Source of the DNA: an uncultured Eubacteriales bacterium
GTDB lineage: Bacteria; Bacillota; Clostridia; Christensenellales; Aristaeellaceae
NCBI GenBank assembly: GCA_900315315.1
Contig: OMYT01000002.1
Coordinates: forward strand, 121,047 to 185,046
DNA length: 64,000 bases
Direction of reading: 5' to 3'
Shown here: piece by piece, positions 31,650-38,378 of the stretch
Numbering within the stretch: position 1 is the first letter of the stretch
How the letters are laid out: each line of letters opens with the position of its first letter
Program-made: the position numbers and the translations under genes
The notes under the pieces: generated by a model
Databases searched by the model: none
What the model was told of the DNA's origin: nothing
Seen by the model: only the letters and a program-made list of their open reading frames with translations

Positions 31650-31733
31650 CCTGACGGAACGCTTCCCGTCAGGTGTTATTTCGTGTAAGGAATGCCTTTC
31701 AGGGACCGCAGCAATTTTGCTGCGGTTCTTTTG
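31650..31733 (+). terminator. Two hairpins upstream of the NUDIX gene
   Basis: Hairpin one: CCTGACGG (31650-31657) with CCGTCAGG (31666-31673). Hairpin two: ACCGCAGCAA (31705-31714) with TTGCTGCGGT (31717-31726) followed by TCTTTT, a good rho-independent terminator. No plus-strand gene ends just before them, so they may end a small RNA or leader. Confidence 0.6.
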
Positions 31734-31734
31734 C

Positions 31735-31763
31735 TTGATGAAATCAGCGGGGCATGGTATGCT
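31735..31763 (+). promoter_or_regulatory. Promoter of the NUDIX hydrolase gene
   Basis: TTGATG (31735-31740), 17-bp spacer, TATGCT (31758-31763), 34 bp before the ATG. Confidence 0.6.
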
Positions 31764-31796
31764 TGAGGCAGGCGGAGGCCGGAAAGGAAAAAGACG

Positions 31797-32390
31797 ATGG
31801 CAGAAGAAAAAAACCGGGCCGATGACAGGGAACTGGCCTGGGAAGAAGTGCGGACGGAGCACGTGATCCGGGACAGATGGATCGATCTGCGCCGGTCTGC
31901 GTTCCGGTATCCGGACGGAAAAATCTGGGAACCGTATTATAACTATACCCGCCGGGATTACGCGATTGTCGTGGCATCGGACGAGGAAGGGAACTATCTG
32001 TGCGTGCGGCAGTTCCGGCAGGGAATCCGGAGAGTGACGACGGAGTTTCCGGCCGGCGGACTGGAACGTGAAGGCGCGGATGTGTTCAGCGGAAGCACTG
32101 CGGAAGAAGCACTGAAAGCAGCCAAGCGGGAACTGCGCGAAGAAACGGGATATGAGTCGGACCAGTGGACCTATCTGATGCGGGTGCCGGCGAACGCGAG
32201 CCTGTCGGACAACTACGCGTTTCTGTTTGCGGCGGAAAACTGCCGGAAGATAACGGAGCAGAAGCTGGATGAGATGGAACTGTTGCAGGTGGAAAAGCAT
32301 ACGGCAGCGGAGATTGAAGAAATGATCCGCCGGGAAGAGTTTCCGCAGACGGATCATATTTTGGCCTGGTATTTGTGGAAAAACAAATAA
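31797..32390 (+). CDS. NUDIX hydrolase, ADP-ribose pyrophosphatase-like
   Basis: A 197-residue enzyme whose NUDIX box spans about residues 95-120 (GSTAEEALKAAKRELREETG), matching Gx5Ex7REUxEExGU. Preceding RRDYAIVVASDEEGNYLCVR and QFRQGIRRVTTEFPAGGLER are typical of ADP-ribose pyrophosphatases. It hydrolyses nucleoside diphosphate compounds in the cytoplasm. The ATG is preceded by GGAAAGGAAA. Three palindromic repeats start at the first base after its stop codon. Confidence 0.9.
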   Translation: MAEEKNRADDRELAWEEVRTEHVIRDRWIDLRRSAFRYPDGKIWEPYYNYTRRDYAIVVASDEEGNYLCVRQFRQGIRRVTTEFPAGGLEREGADVFSGSTAEEALKAAKRELREETGYESDQWTYLMRVPANASLSDNYAFLFAAENCRKITEQKLDEMELLQVEKHTAAEIEEMIRREEFPQTDHILAWYLWKNK

Positions 32391-32520
32391 GGAGGCTTTC
32401 CGGTCGCCTCCTTAAACCTCTTCGGCCAAAGGGCTTTCCAATCGCCCTCCTGACTCCTTTGGTATGAGATTTCGCGTCTGCGGACGCGACCAGAGCTTTC
32501 CGATCGCCCTGGACCTTCGG
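32391..32520 (+). repeat. Three palindromic repeats (copies 9-11) between convergent genes
   Basis: Copy 9 (32391-32425) has arms GGAGGC and GCCTCC and tail CCTCTTCGG; copy 10 (32431-32462) has GGGC/GCCC and ends CTTTGG; copy 11 (32468-32520) is the longer type with a leading GATTTCGCGTCTGCGGACGC stem before CCAGAGCTTTCCGATCG and CCCTGGACCTTCGG. Copy 9 begins at the base after the NUDIX stop; copy 11 ends at the base before the stop codon of the minus-strand gene. Confidence 0.9.
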
Positions 32521-33645
32521 CTATTTCCAGCGATTTCGGAAATACGCGATCAGACAACGGATATCCTTGATGGTGGTACCCTGCAGGTTGGCCCGGAAGG
32601 CGCCGACAAGGACGGACATCATGACAGGGCCGCCGATCAGGCCCAGGATGCCGCCGATGCGCATGCCTACAAACATGCCGATCAGGCTCTGCAGCGGGGT
32701 GATCCCGATGGAATCGGACATGAGTTTCGGCTCCAGAATCCGGCGCAGCAGCTGCAGCCCCAGGGTCAGGCCCAGGAGCTGGAAACCGGCGGTGGGATTG
32801 CCGAGGAGGAACTGCAGGATGCTCATGACGATATAGGGCAGGCCGCTGCCGATCATGGGGATCAGCTCCATGATTCCCATGAAGAAGGCCGTGATGGCGG
32901 AATAACGGAAATTGAAGATGGACAGGACAATCCAGGAAATAATCCAGACGATCAGCCCGAAGGTACACTGCACCCGGAGATAACCGGTCAGGCTCCGGAT
33001 ACCGGACTTGGTCAGCCGGGTGGTATTGCTGTTCTGGTTTCTCCGGCTGCCGCCGGGCAGGTGACTGCGGATCTCGTCATAATTGTAGGCAATGAAATAC
33101 AACCCCATGACAAGAAAACTGATATAGATAATGATAAAAGGCATGGAGGTCGCCAACTGAACAGACCAAGCGACCAGAACGTTCGCTGCGTCGGAAGCCC
33201 AGTCCCCCAGGCCGTTGACCATATTGTTGACGGCGTTGCGGAGCCACTTTTCCACCCCCGGGCCGGCTGATTTGCCGATCCCTTCCAGCAGATTGTTCAT
33301 GGCGGTGTTGATGGACTTGATACTGTCACTGACGATGTCCCCGGAGTTATTGACGATATTGGAAACCTGCCCGATGCCGAAGGTGAAAAGCCAGATCAGT
33401 ATGGTGAGCACAACCGCCGTCAGCACGAGGACCAACATCAGCGTGGCGAGGCCGCGCTTAAACTTCAGTTTTTTCTGAAAAAAGGCGATGAGCGGCTGCA
33501 GGAGGGCAGCCAGCGGGACCGCGATGATGAACGGGGAAAGCATGTCCCAGGCCATCGGGACGACCCAAATCATGGCGAAAATGATGAGCAGAAGACAAAT
33601 AAACCTAAAGGTAAGACGCTCAGCGGCTTTCCTCTCTTCTGTCAT
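32521..33645 (-). CDS. AI-2E family/YtvI-like membrane transporter
   Basis: About 374 residues with seven or eight hydrophobic segments, including FICLLLIIFAMIWVVPMAW and the C-terminal family block GLPYIVMSILQFLLGNPTAG, then EPKLMSDSIGITPLQSLIGM, where EPKLMSDSIG.. is diagnostic of the AI-2E transporter family. Sporulation permease YtvI and TqsA belong here. The transported compound is not known. ATG 33645 was taken; a GTG three codons upstream is an alternative. It stands alone. Confidence 0.9.
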   Translation of the reverse strand: MTEERKAAERLTFRFICLLLIIFAMIWVVPMAWDMLSPFIIAVPLAALLQPLIAFFQKKLKFKRGLATLMLVLVLTAVVLTILIWLFTFGIGQVSNIVNNSGDIVSDSIKSINTAMNNLLEGIGKSAGPGVEKWLRNAVNNMVNGLGDWASDAANVLVAWSVQLATSMPFIIIYISFLVMGLYFIAYNYDEIRSHLPGGSRRNQNSNTTRLTKSGIRSLTGYLRVQCTFGLIVWIISWIVLSIFNFRYSAITAFFMGIMELIPMIGSGLPYIVMSILQFLLGNPTAGFQLLGLTLGLQLLRRILEPKLMSDSIGITPLQSLIGMFVGMRIGGILGLIGGPVMMSVLVGAFRANLQGTTIKDIRCLIAYFRNRWK

Positions 33646-33741
33646 TTTTCTCACCGTCCCGGCCCGGGATAGCCCCGTTAGTTCTTATATTTTACGCTTT
33701 TTATCAGGGGTTTGCAAGACGGCCTTCCGTTTTTTTTCGGC

Positions 33742-33770
33742 TTGTTCATCCCGAACGAATCGTGTATAAT
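33742..33770 (+). promoter_or_regulatory. Promoter of the membrane sensor/purA region
   Basis: TTGTTC (33742-33747), 17-bp spacer, TATAAT (33765-33770). A small hairpin with eight T (ACGG-CCTT-CCGT, 33724-33738) lies just before it. Confidence 0.75.
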
Positions 33771-33821
33771 AAATCTATCTGTGGGCTTTATTCAGGAAGA
33801 AACGGAAAAGGAGCGACAGAC

Positions 33822-34697
33822 ATGACGAAAAAGGCAAACCAGGGAGCGGGTATTTCCATCAAGGTAGTGCATGCGGCGATGCTGGTGCTGGGCTTGCTGC
33901 TGATCCTGCTTCTGATTTTTTCCAGCTATAAGAACACCAATGTTTTCACGCGGCTGAACAAGGAAACGGGAAACTATATCGTTCGCCAGAAGGCGGCTCA
34001 CGACCTGATGGAAGCCTCCGACTATCTGACGGAGATGACACAGCGCTTTACGCTGGAAGGGGACACACAGTACCTGGACAAGTACTTTGAGGAAGCCTTC
34101 GGCAACCAGCGCCGGGAAGCCGCCATCACCTCCATGGCGGAGAACGAAGCGGAGCAGACTCTGGTCAACCAGATCCAGGAAGCCCTGAACGAGTCCAACA
34201 AGCTGATGTACCGCGAGTATTACGCGATGAAGCTGGTGATCGACGCGAAAGAGATCAAAACCTATCCGGACAAGCTGCGGGGCGTCGAGCTGAAACCCGA
34301 GGATATGAACCTGAACGCGGAAGAAAAGATGGATCTGGCCCAGAAAATGGTGATGGGTACGGAATACTACGCGCAGAAGGAACTGATCCGGAACGACCTG
34401 AAGGCGGGCCTGAACACGCTGGACAACATAATGACAACCGCCCGGACGGAAACAACGGCGCAGCTGAACAGCGAAATGAACACGGTGCGGATCTTCATTA
34501 TCATCGTGAGTGTACTGCTGCTGATCATCATCGCCCTGTCGGCTTATCTGGGCACGATCCCGCTGATCAAGGCGGCAAAGTGCGCACAGAACGGCGAGGC
34601 AATACCGGTGACCGGCGCGAAGGAATTCAGATATCTGGCGAGCAGCTACAATAAATTGACCGGCGCGAAGGAAAACAACGAAGACGACGATGACTGA
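33822..34697 (+). CDS. Membrane protein with extracytoplasmic helical sensor domain, no output domain
   Basis: A 291-residue protein with helix one about residues 15-36 (VVHAAMLVLGLLLILLLIF), an extracytoplasmic helical region of about 190 residues (ETGNYIVRQKAAHDLMEASD and on), helix two about 226-250 (VRIFIIIVSVLLLIIIALSA) and a short cytoplasmic tail. This is the layout of the sensory half of chemoreceptors or diguanylate cyclases, but no HAMP, kinase, GGDEF or methyl-accepting segment follows. ATG 33822 follows AAAAGGAG. It starts 25 bp before purA begins, on the same strand. It may act through a partner; function unknown. Confidence 0.7.
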   Translation: MTKKANQGAGISIKVVHAAMLVLGLLLILLLIFSSYKNTNVFTRLNKETGNYIVRQKAAHDLMEASDYLTEMTQRFTLEGDTQYLDKYFEEAFGNQRREAAITSMAENEAEQTLVNQIQEALNESNKLMYREYYAMKLVIDAKEIKTYPDKLRGVELKPEDMNLNAEEKMDLAQKMVMGTEYYAQKELIRNDLKAGLNTLDNIMTTARTETTAQLNSEMNTVRIFIIIVSVLLLIIIALSAYLGTIPLIKAAKCAQNGEAIPVTGAKEFRYLASSYNKLTGAKENNEDDDD

Positions 34698-34722
34698 GCG
34701 ACGGGACCGGAGGAAATCTGAC

Positions 34723-35997
34723 ATGGCATGCACAGCAATTGTGGGAATCAACTGGGGCGATGAAGGCAAAGGACGGATGGTCGACCTGCTGACGGAGCAG
34801 TTTGACATCGTGATCCGCTATCAGGGCGGCGGAAACGCCGGCCATACGGTGATCAATGAATACGGCAAGTTTGCGCTGCATCTGCTGCCTTCCGGGATCT
34901 TCCGGAAAGGCGTGGTCAACGTACTCGGAAACGGCGTGGCGATGGATCCCGAAAGCCTGATGAAAGAGATCAGGGACGTGACGGCAAAAGGCGTGGCGGT
35001 GACCCCGGAAAACCTGAAGATCAGCGACCGGGCAAGCCTGCTGCTGCCCTGGCACCGGAGGCTGGACGAGCTGGAGGAACAGCGCCTGGCGGACAAAAAG
35101 TACGGCTCCACCAAGCAGGGCATTGCTCCCTTCTACAGCGACAAGTATCAGAAAAAGACGATCATGGCCGGGGAACTGTTCTATCCGGACGTGCTGGAAG
35201 CGCACCTGAAGGACCTGATGGAGTGGAAAAACCTGACCCTGAAGGGCGTATACGGCGCCGAGCCTTATACCTGGGAAGACCTGAAACAGTGGCTGGACAC
35301 CAGCTGCGAGGCGATCAGGCCCTTTATCTGCAATACGGGCGCCATGCTCCGGAAGGCGCAGAAGGACGGGAAGCGGATCCTGTTTGAAGCGCAGCTCGGC
35401 TCCCTGCGGGATCTGGACTACGGCATTTACCCGATGACGACCTCTTCCAACACGATCGCATCATTTGCGCCGGTGGGCAGCGGCCTGCCGGGAGCAAATA
35501 TCGAGCGGATCATCGGCGTGGTGAAAGCCTACTCGACCTGCGTAGGCGAGGGACCGTTTGTATGCGAGATGTTCGGCGAAGAGGCGGAGCAGCTGCGGGA
35601 AGCCGGGAGCGAATACGGCGCGAAGACCGGACGGCCCCGCCGCGTGGGCCCGATCGACCTGGTGGCGACACGGTACGGCGTGGAAGTGCAGGCGGCAACG
35701 GAGATTGCCCTGACGAAGCTGGACGTGCTTAGCGACCTGGATGAGATTCCGGTATGCGCGCGGTATTCCCTGGACGGGGAGGAGACAGATGAGTTCCCGT
35801 TCCCGTCAGCGCTTTCAAAGTGCAAGCCCGTGATGACGAAAGTGCCCGGCTGGAAGAGCGACATCAGCAAGATCCGGAAATGGGAGGATCTGCCGGAAGC
35901 GGCCCGGAACTATGTGGAGATGATTGAAAAGGCGATCGGCTGCCCGGTGAAATGGGTCAGTGTGGGGCCGGAGAGGGAAAGTATCATATGTAAATAA
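34723..35997 (+). CDS. purA: Adenylosuccinate synthetase
   Basis: A 424-residue enzyme joining IMP and aspartate with GTP on the way to AMP. Signature blocks are AIVGINWGDEGKGRMVDLL at the N-terminus, RYQGGGNAGHTVINEYGKFA, SDRASLLLPWHRRLDELEEQ, GSTKQGIAPFYSDKYQKKT and GPIDLVATRYGVEVQAATEI. All are complete. ATG 34723 follows GGAGGA; an in-frame upstream ATG overlaps the previous gene. A palindromic repeat starts at the first base after the stop codon, and purB follows 71 bp later, so consecutive steps of AMP synthesis are clustered. Confidence 0.97.
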   Translation: MACTAIVGINWGDEGKGRMVDLLTEQFDIVIRYQGGGNAGHTVINEYGKFALHLLPSGIFRKGVVNVLGNGVAMDPESLMKEIRDVTAKGVAVTPENLKISDRASLLLPWHRRLDELEEQRLADKKYGSTKQGIAPFYSDKYQKKTIMAGELFYPDVLEAHLKDLMEWKNLTLKGVYGAEPYTWEDLKQWLDTSCEAIRPFICNTGAMLRKAQKDGKRILFEAQLGSLRDLDYGIYPMTTSSNTIASFAPVGSGLPGANIERIIGVVKAYSTCVGEGPFVCEMFGEEAEQLREAGSEYGAKTGRPRRVGPIDLVATRYGVEVQAATEIALTKLDVLSDLDEIPVCARYSLDGEETDEFPFPSALSKCKPVMTKVPGWKSDISKIRKWEDLPEAARNYVEMIEKAIGCPVKWVSVGPERESIICK

Positions 35998-36032
35998 GGG
36001 GGCTTTCCGATCGCCCCCTTAAACCCCTTCGG
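35998..36032 (+). repeat. Palindromic CTTTCCGATCG repeat, copy 12
   Basis: Five-G arm, CTTTCCGATCG, five-C arm, TTAAA, CCCCTTCGG. It begins at the base after the purA TAA, between purA and purB. Confidence 0.92.
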
Positions 36033-36068
36033 GCAGATAAAAAAAATAGGAAATGATTGGAGAGCAAC

Positions 36069-37484
36069 ATGACCCAATACTATGAAACGCCCCTGAGTTC
36101 ACGGTATGCTTCGAAATATATGCTGGAGCTTTTTTCTGCAGATACCCGGTACCGGACGTGGCGGAAGCTTTGGGTGGCCCTGGCGAAGGCGGAGATGGAG
36201 CTTGGCCTGCCGGTGACGCAGGAGCAGGTGGATGAGCTGGCGGCGCACATTGACGATATCGACTACGAATGCGTACGGCAGCGGGAAAAGGAAGTCCGGC
36301 ACGACGTGATGGCGCACGTCTATGCTTACGGCAAAGCGGCGCCCGGCGCGGCGGGGATTATCCATCTGGGAGCGACCAGCTGCTATGTGACGGACAACGC
36401 GGACCTGATCATCTACCGGGACGGACTCCGGTATCTGCGCGGAGCGCTGCTGGGCGCGATGAAGAGCCTGTGTGATTTCGCGGAGAAATATAAGGACCTG
36501 CCGACACTGGGCTACACCCATTATCAGCCGGCCCAGCCGGTGACGGTCGGGAAGCGCGCTTCCCTGTGGCTGCAGGACTTTGCTTCCGATCTGGAAGAGA
36601 TTGATTTTGTGATCGATCATCTGCGCTTCCTGGGATGCCGGGGAACCACCGGCACGGAAGCGAGCTTTATGGACCTGTTCGAGGGCGATGAGGCGAAGAT
36701 TGACGAGATGAACCGCCGGATTGCCGGGACGTTCGGATTCGGGGAGTGCTTCGCGGTCAGCGGCCAGACCTATCCGCGCAAGGCGGACAGCCGGATCCTG
36801 AATGCATTGAGCGCCATTGCCCAGAGCAGCTACCGGATGGCAAACGATATCCGGCTGCTGCAGCACGACCGGCAGATTGACGAACCGTTTGAGGAGAACC
36901 AGATCGGGTCTTCCGCGATGGCCTACAAGCGGAACCCGATGCGCTGCGAGCGGGTCTGCTCCCTGGCGCGTTACCTGATGGCGGACGCGGCGAACGCGCC
37001 GATGACCGCCTCGGTGCAGTGGATGGAGCGGACGCTGGACGACAGCGCCAACCGCCGGATCTCCATTCCGGAAGCCTTCCTGTGCGCGGATGCGATCCTG
37101 AAGCTGATCCGGAACATTGCGGGCGGCCTGCGGGTCAACGAAAAGGTGATTGACAAGACCCTGCGGGAGTATATGCCCTTCATCGCAACGGAGAACCTGA
37201 TGATGGAAGCGGTGAAGCGCGGCGGGAACCGGCAGCAGCTGCACGAGATCATCCGGAGGTGCTCCATGGCGGCCACGGAACGGATGAAGCAGGGAGAATC
37301 CTGCGACTTGCTGGCCCGGCTGGCTGCCGAGAAGGAATTCGGCATGACGGAGGAGGAAATGAGGGCTGTACTCGAGCCGGCCAAGTATACAGGACGGTGC
37401 GGGGCGCAGGTGATGGCCTTGACAGCGAAGCTGCGCCCGCTGCTCAAGGATGCTAATGAGAATTCGGAACAGATTGAACTGTAA
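36069..37484 (+). CDS. purB: Adenylosuccinate lyase
   Basis: A 471-residue fumarase/aspartase superfamily enzyme. It begins MTQYYETPLSSRYASKYMLE and contains HDVMAHVYAYG, GIIHLGATSCYVTDNADLII, TLGYTHYQPAQPVTVGKRAS and the superfamily signature GSSAMAYKRNPMRCE with the catalytic serine loop. It splits adenylosuccinate to AMP and fumarate and also acts on SAICAR. ATG 36069 follows TTGGAG; an ATG at 36057 is less well placed. It follows purA. Confidence 0.96.
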   Translation: MTQYYETPLSSRYASKYMLELFSADTRYRTWRKLWVALAKAEMELGLPVTQEQVDELAAHIDDIDYECVRQREKEVRHDVMAHVYAYGKAAPGAAGIIHLGATSCYVTDNADLIIYRDGLRYLRGALLGAMKSLCDFAEKYKDLPTLGYTHYQPAQPVTVGKRASLWLQDFASDLEEIDFVIDHLRFLGCRGTTGTEASFMDLFEGDEAKIDEMNRRIAGTFGFGECFAVSGQTYPRKADSRILNALSAIAQSSYRMANDIRLLQHDRQIDEPFEENQIGSSAMAYKRNPMRCERVCSLARYLMADAANAPMTASVQWMERTLDDSANRRISIPEAFLCADAILKLIRNIAGGLRVNEKVIDKTLREYMPFIATENLMMEAVKRGGNRQQLHEIIRRCSMAATERMKQGESCDLLARLAAEKEFGMTEEEMRAVLEPAKYTGRCGAQVMALTAKLRPLLKDANENSEQIEL

Positions 37485-37502
37485 TCAATCTATTCAAATA
37501 AA

Positions 37503-37622
37503 GAATTTCGCGCCTGCGGGCGCGACCAGGGGCTTTCCGAGTGCCCGGGGCTGCCGCCCGTTTCTTACTAAAAACGAGCCACTGGCTCGTTTTCCGGGCG
37601 TGCGAAACCCCTGGACCTTCGG
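37503..37622 (+). repeat. Composite palindromic repeat with nested insert, copy 13
   Basis: The long form: GAATTTCGCGCCTGCGGGCG leading stem, CCAGGGGCTTTCCGAG, then an inserted hairpin block including AACGAGCCACTGGCTCGTT and GCGAAACCCC, and the usual CTGGACCTTCGG end. It lies between purB and trmB. Confidence 0.88.
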
Positions 37623-37645
37623 CCAGAGGCAGAGGTTTGTTGATT

Positions 37646-38374
37646 ATGCATATGAGGACCAAGAAATGGGCGAGACCTGAGCTTCAGGCCTGCCCTTTCT
37701 ATATTAATTCCATCAAGGGACCGGACTCAGAGGACGGTATCCTGAAGGGAACGTGGCGGAAACGCTTCGCGAATCCGGATCTGCCGCTTCACCTGGAAAT
37801 GGGCTGCGGGAAAGCGGTCAGCACGGCGAAAATGATCGCGGACAACCCGGGCGTAAACTATGTTGCCGCCGACCTGAGCGCGGACGTGCTGGGCGTGGCC
37901 CGACGCAATATTGTTTCCGCATGCGGGGAGAACCCGGGGAACGTGCAGCTGCTGATGGCGGATATCTGCTTTGTGGACAAGATTTTCGGGCCGGAAGACG
38001 CGCCGGAGCGCATTTACATCCATTTCTGCAATCCGTGGACTGAACACCTGCGGCATGAAAAGCGCCGCCTGACCCATCCGCGGCAGCTGATGCAGTACAG
38101 GAGCTTTCTGAAGGAAAACGGGGAGATCTGGTTCAAGACAGATGATGATACGCTGTTTGACGATTCGCTGGTGTATTTTGATTTGTGCGGATTTGAGCCG
38201 GTTGTGATGGGGAGAGACCTGCACGCGGACGGTTTCACGCCGAACTGGGTGAGCGAGCACGAGGAAAAGTATATGGCGCTGGGTGTGCCGATCAAATACG
38301 GTATCTTCAGGATGAAGAAAGAAGAGCCGGCAACGGACTTTGACCCGCTGCGGTATCACCTGAAAAGAGAATAA
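37646..38374 (+). CDS. trmB: tRNA (guanine-N7-)-methyltransferase
   Basis: A 242-residue SAM-dependent methyltransferase. It has SAM motif LHLEMGCGKAVSTAKMIAD, then NYVAADLSADVLGVARRN and the TrmB catalytic block HFCNPWTEHLRHEKRRLTHP (family NPWpK-x-RRL). It methylates G46 in the tRNA variable loop. ATG 37646 or 37652 is the start; the open frame continues upstream into the repeat, but that part is not conserved in kind. It follows purB and may share its transcript. A GH9 gene ends four bases beyond its stop in the other direction. Confidence 0.93.
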   Translation: MHMRTKKWARPELQACPFYINSIKGPDSEDGILKGTWRKRFANPDLPLHLEMGCGKAVSTAKMIADNPGVNYVAADLSADVLGVARRNIVSACGENPGNVQLLMADICFVDKIFGPEDAPERIYIHFCNPWTEHLRHEKRRLTHPRQLMQYRSFLKENGEIWFKTDDDTLFDDSLVYFDLCGFEPVVMGRDLHADGFTPNWVSEHEEKYMALGVPIKYGIFRMKKEEPATDFDPLRYHLKRE

Positions 38375-38378
38375 AACA

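Noticed and set aside
37541-37645. N-terminal extension of TrmB through the composite repeat
   Set aside because: The added residues are translated repeat sequence; the family start is at 37646 or 37652.
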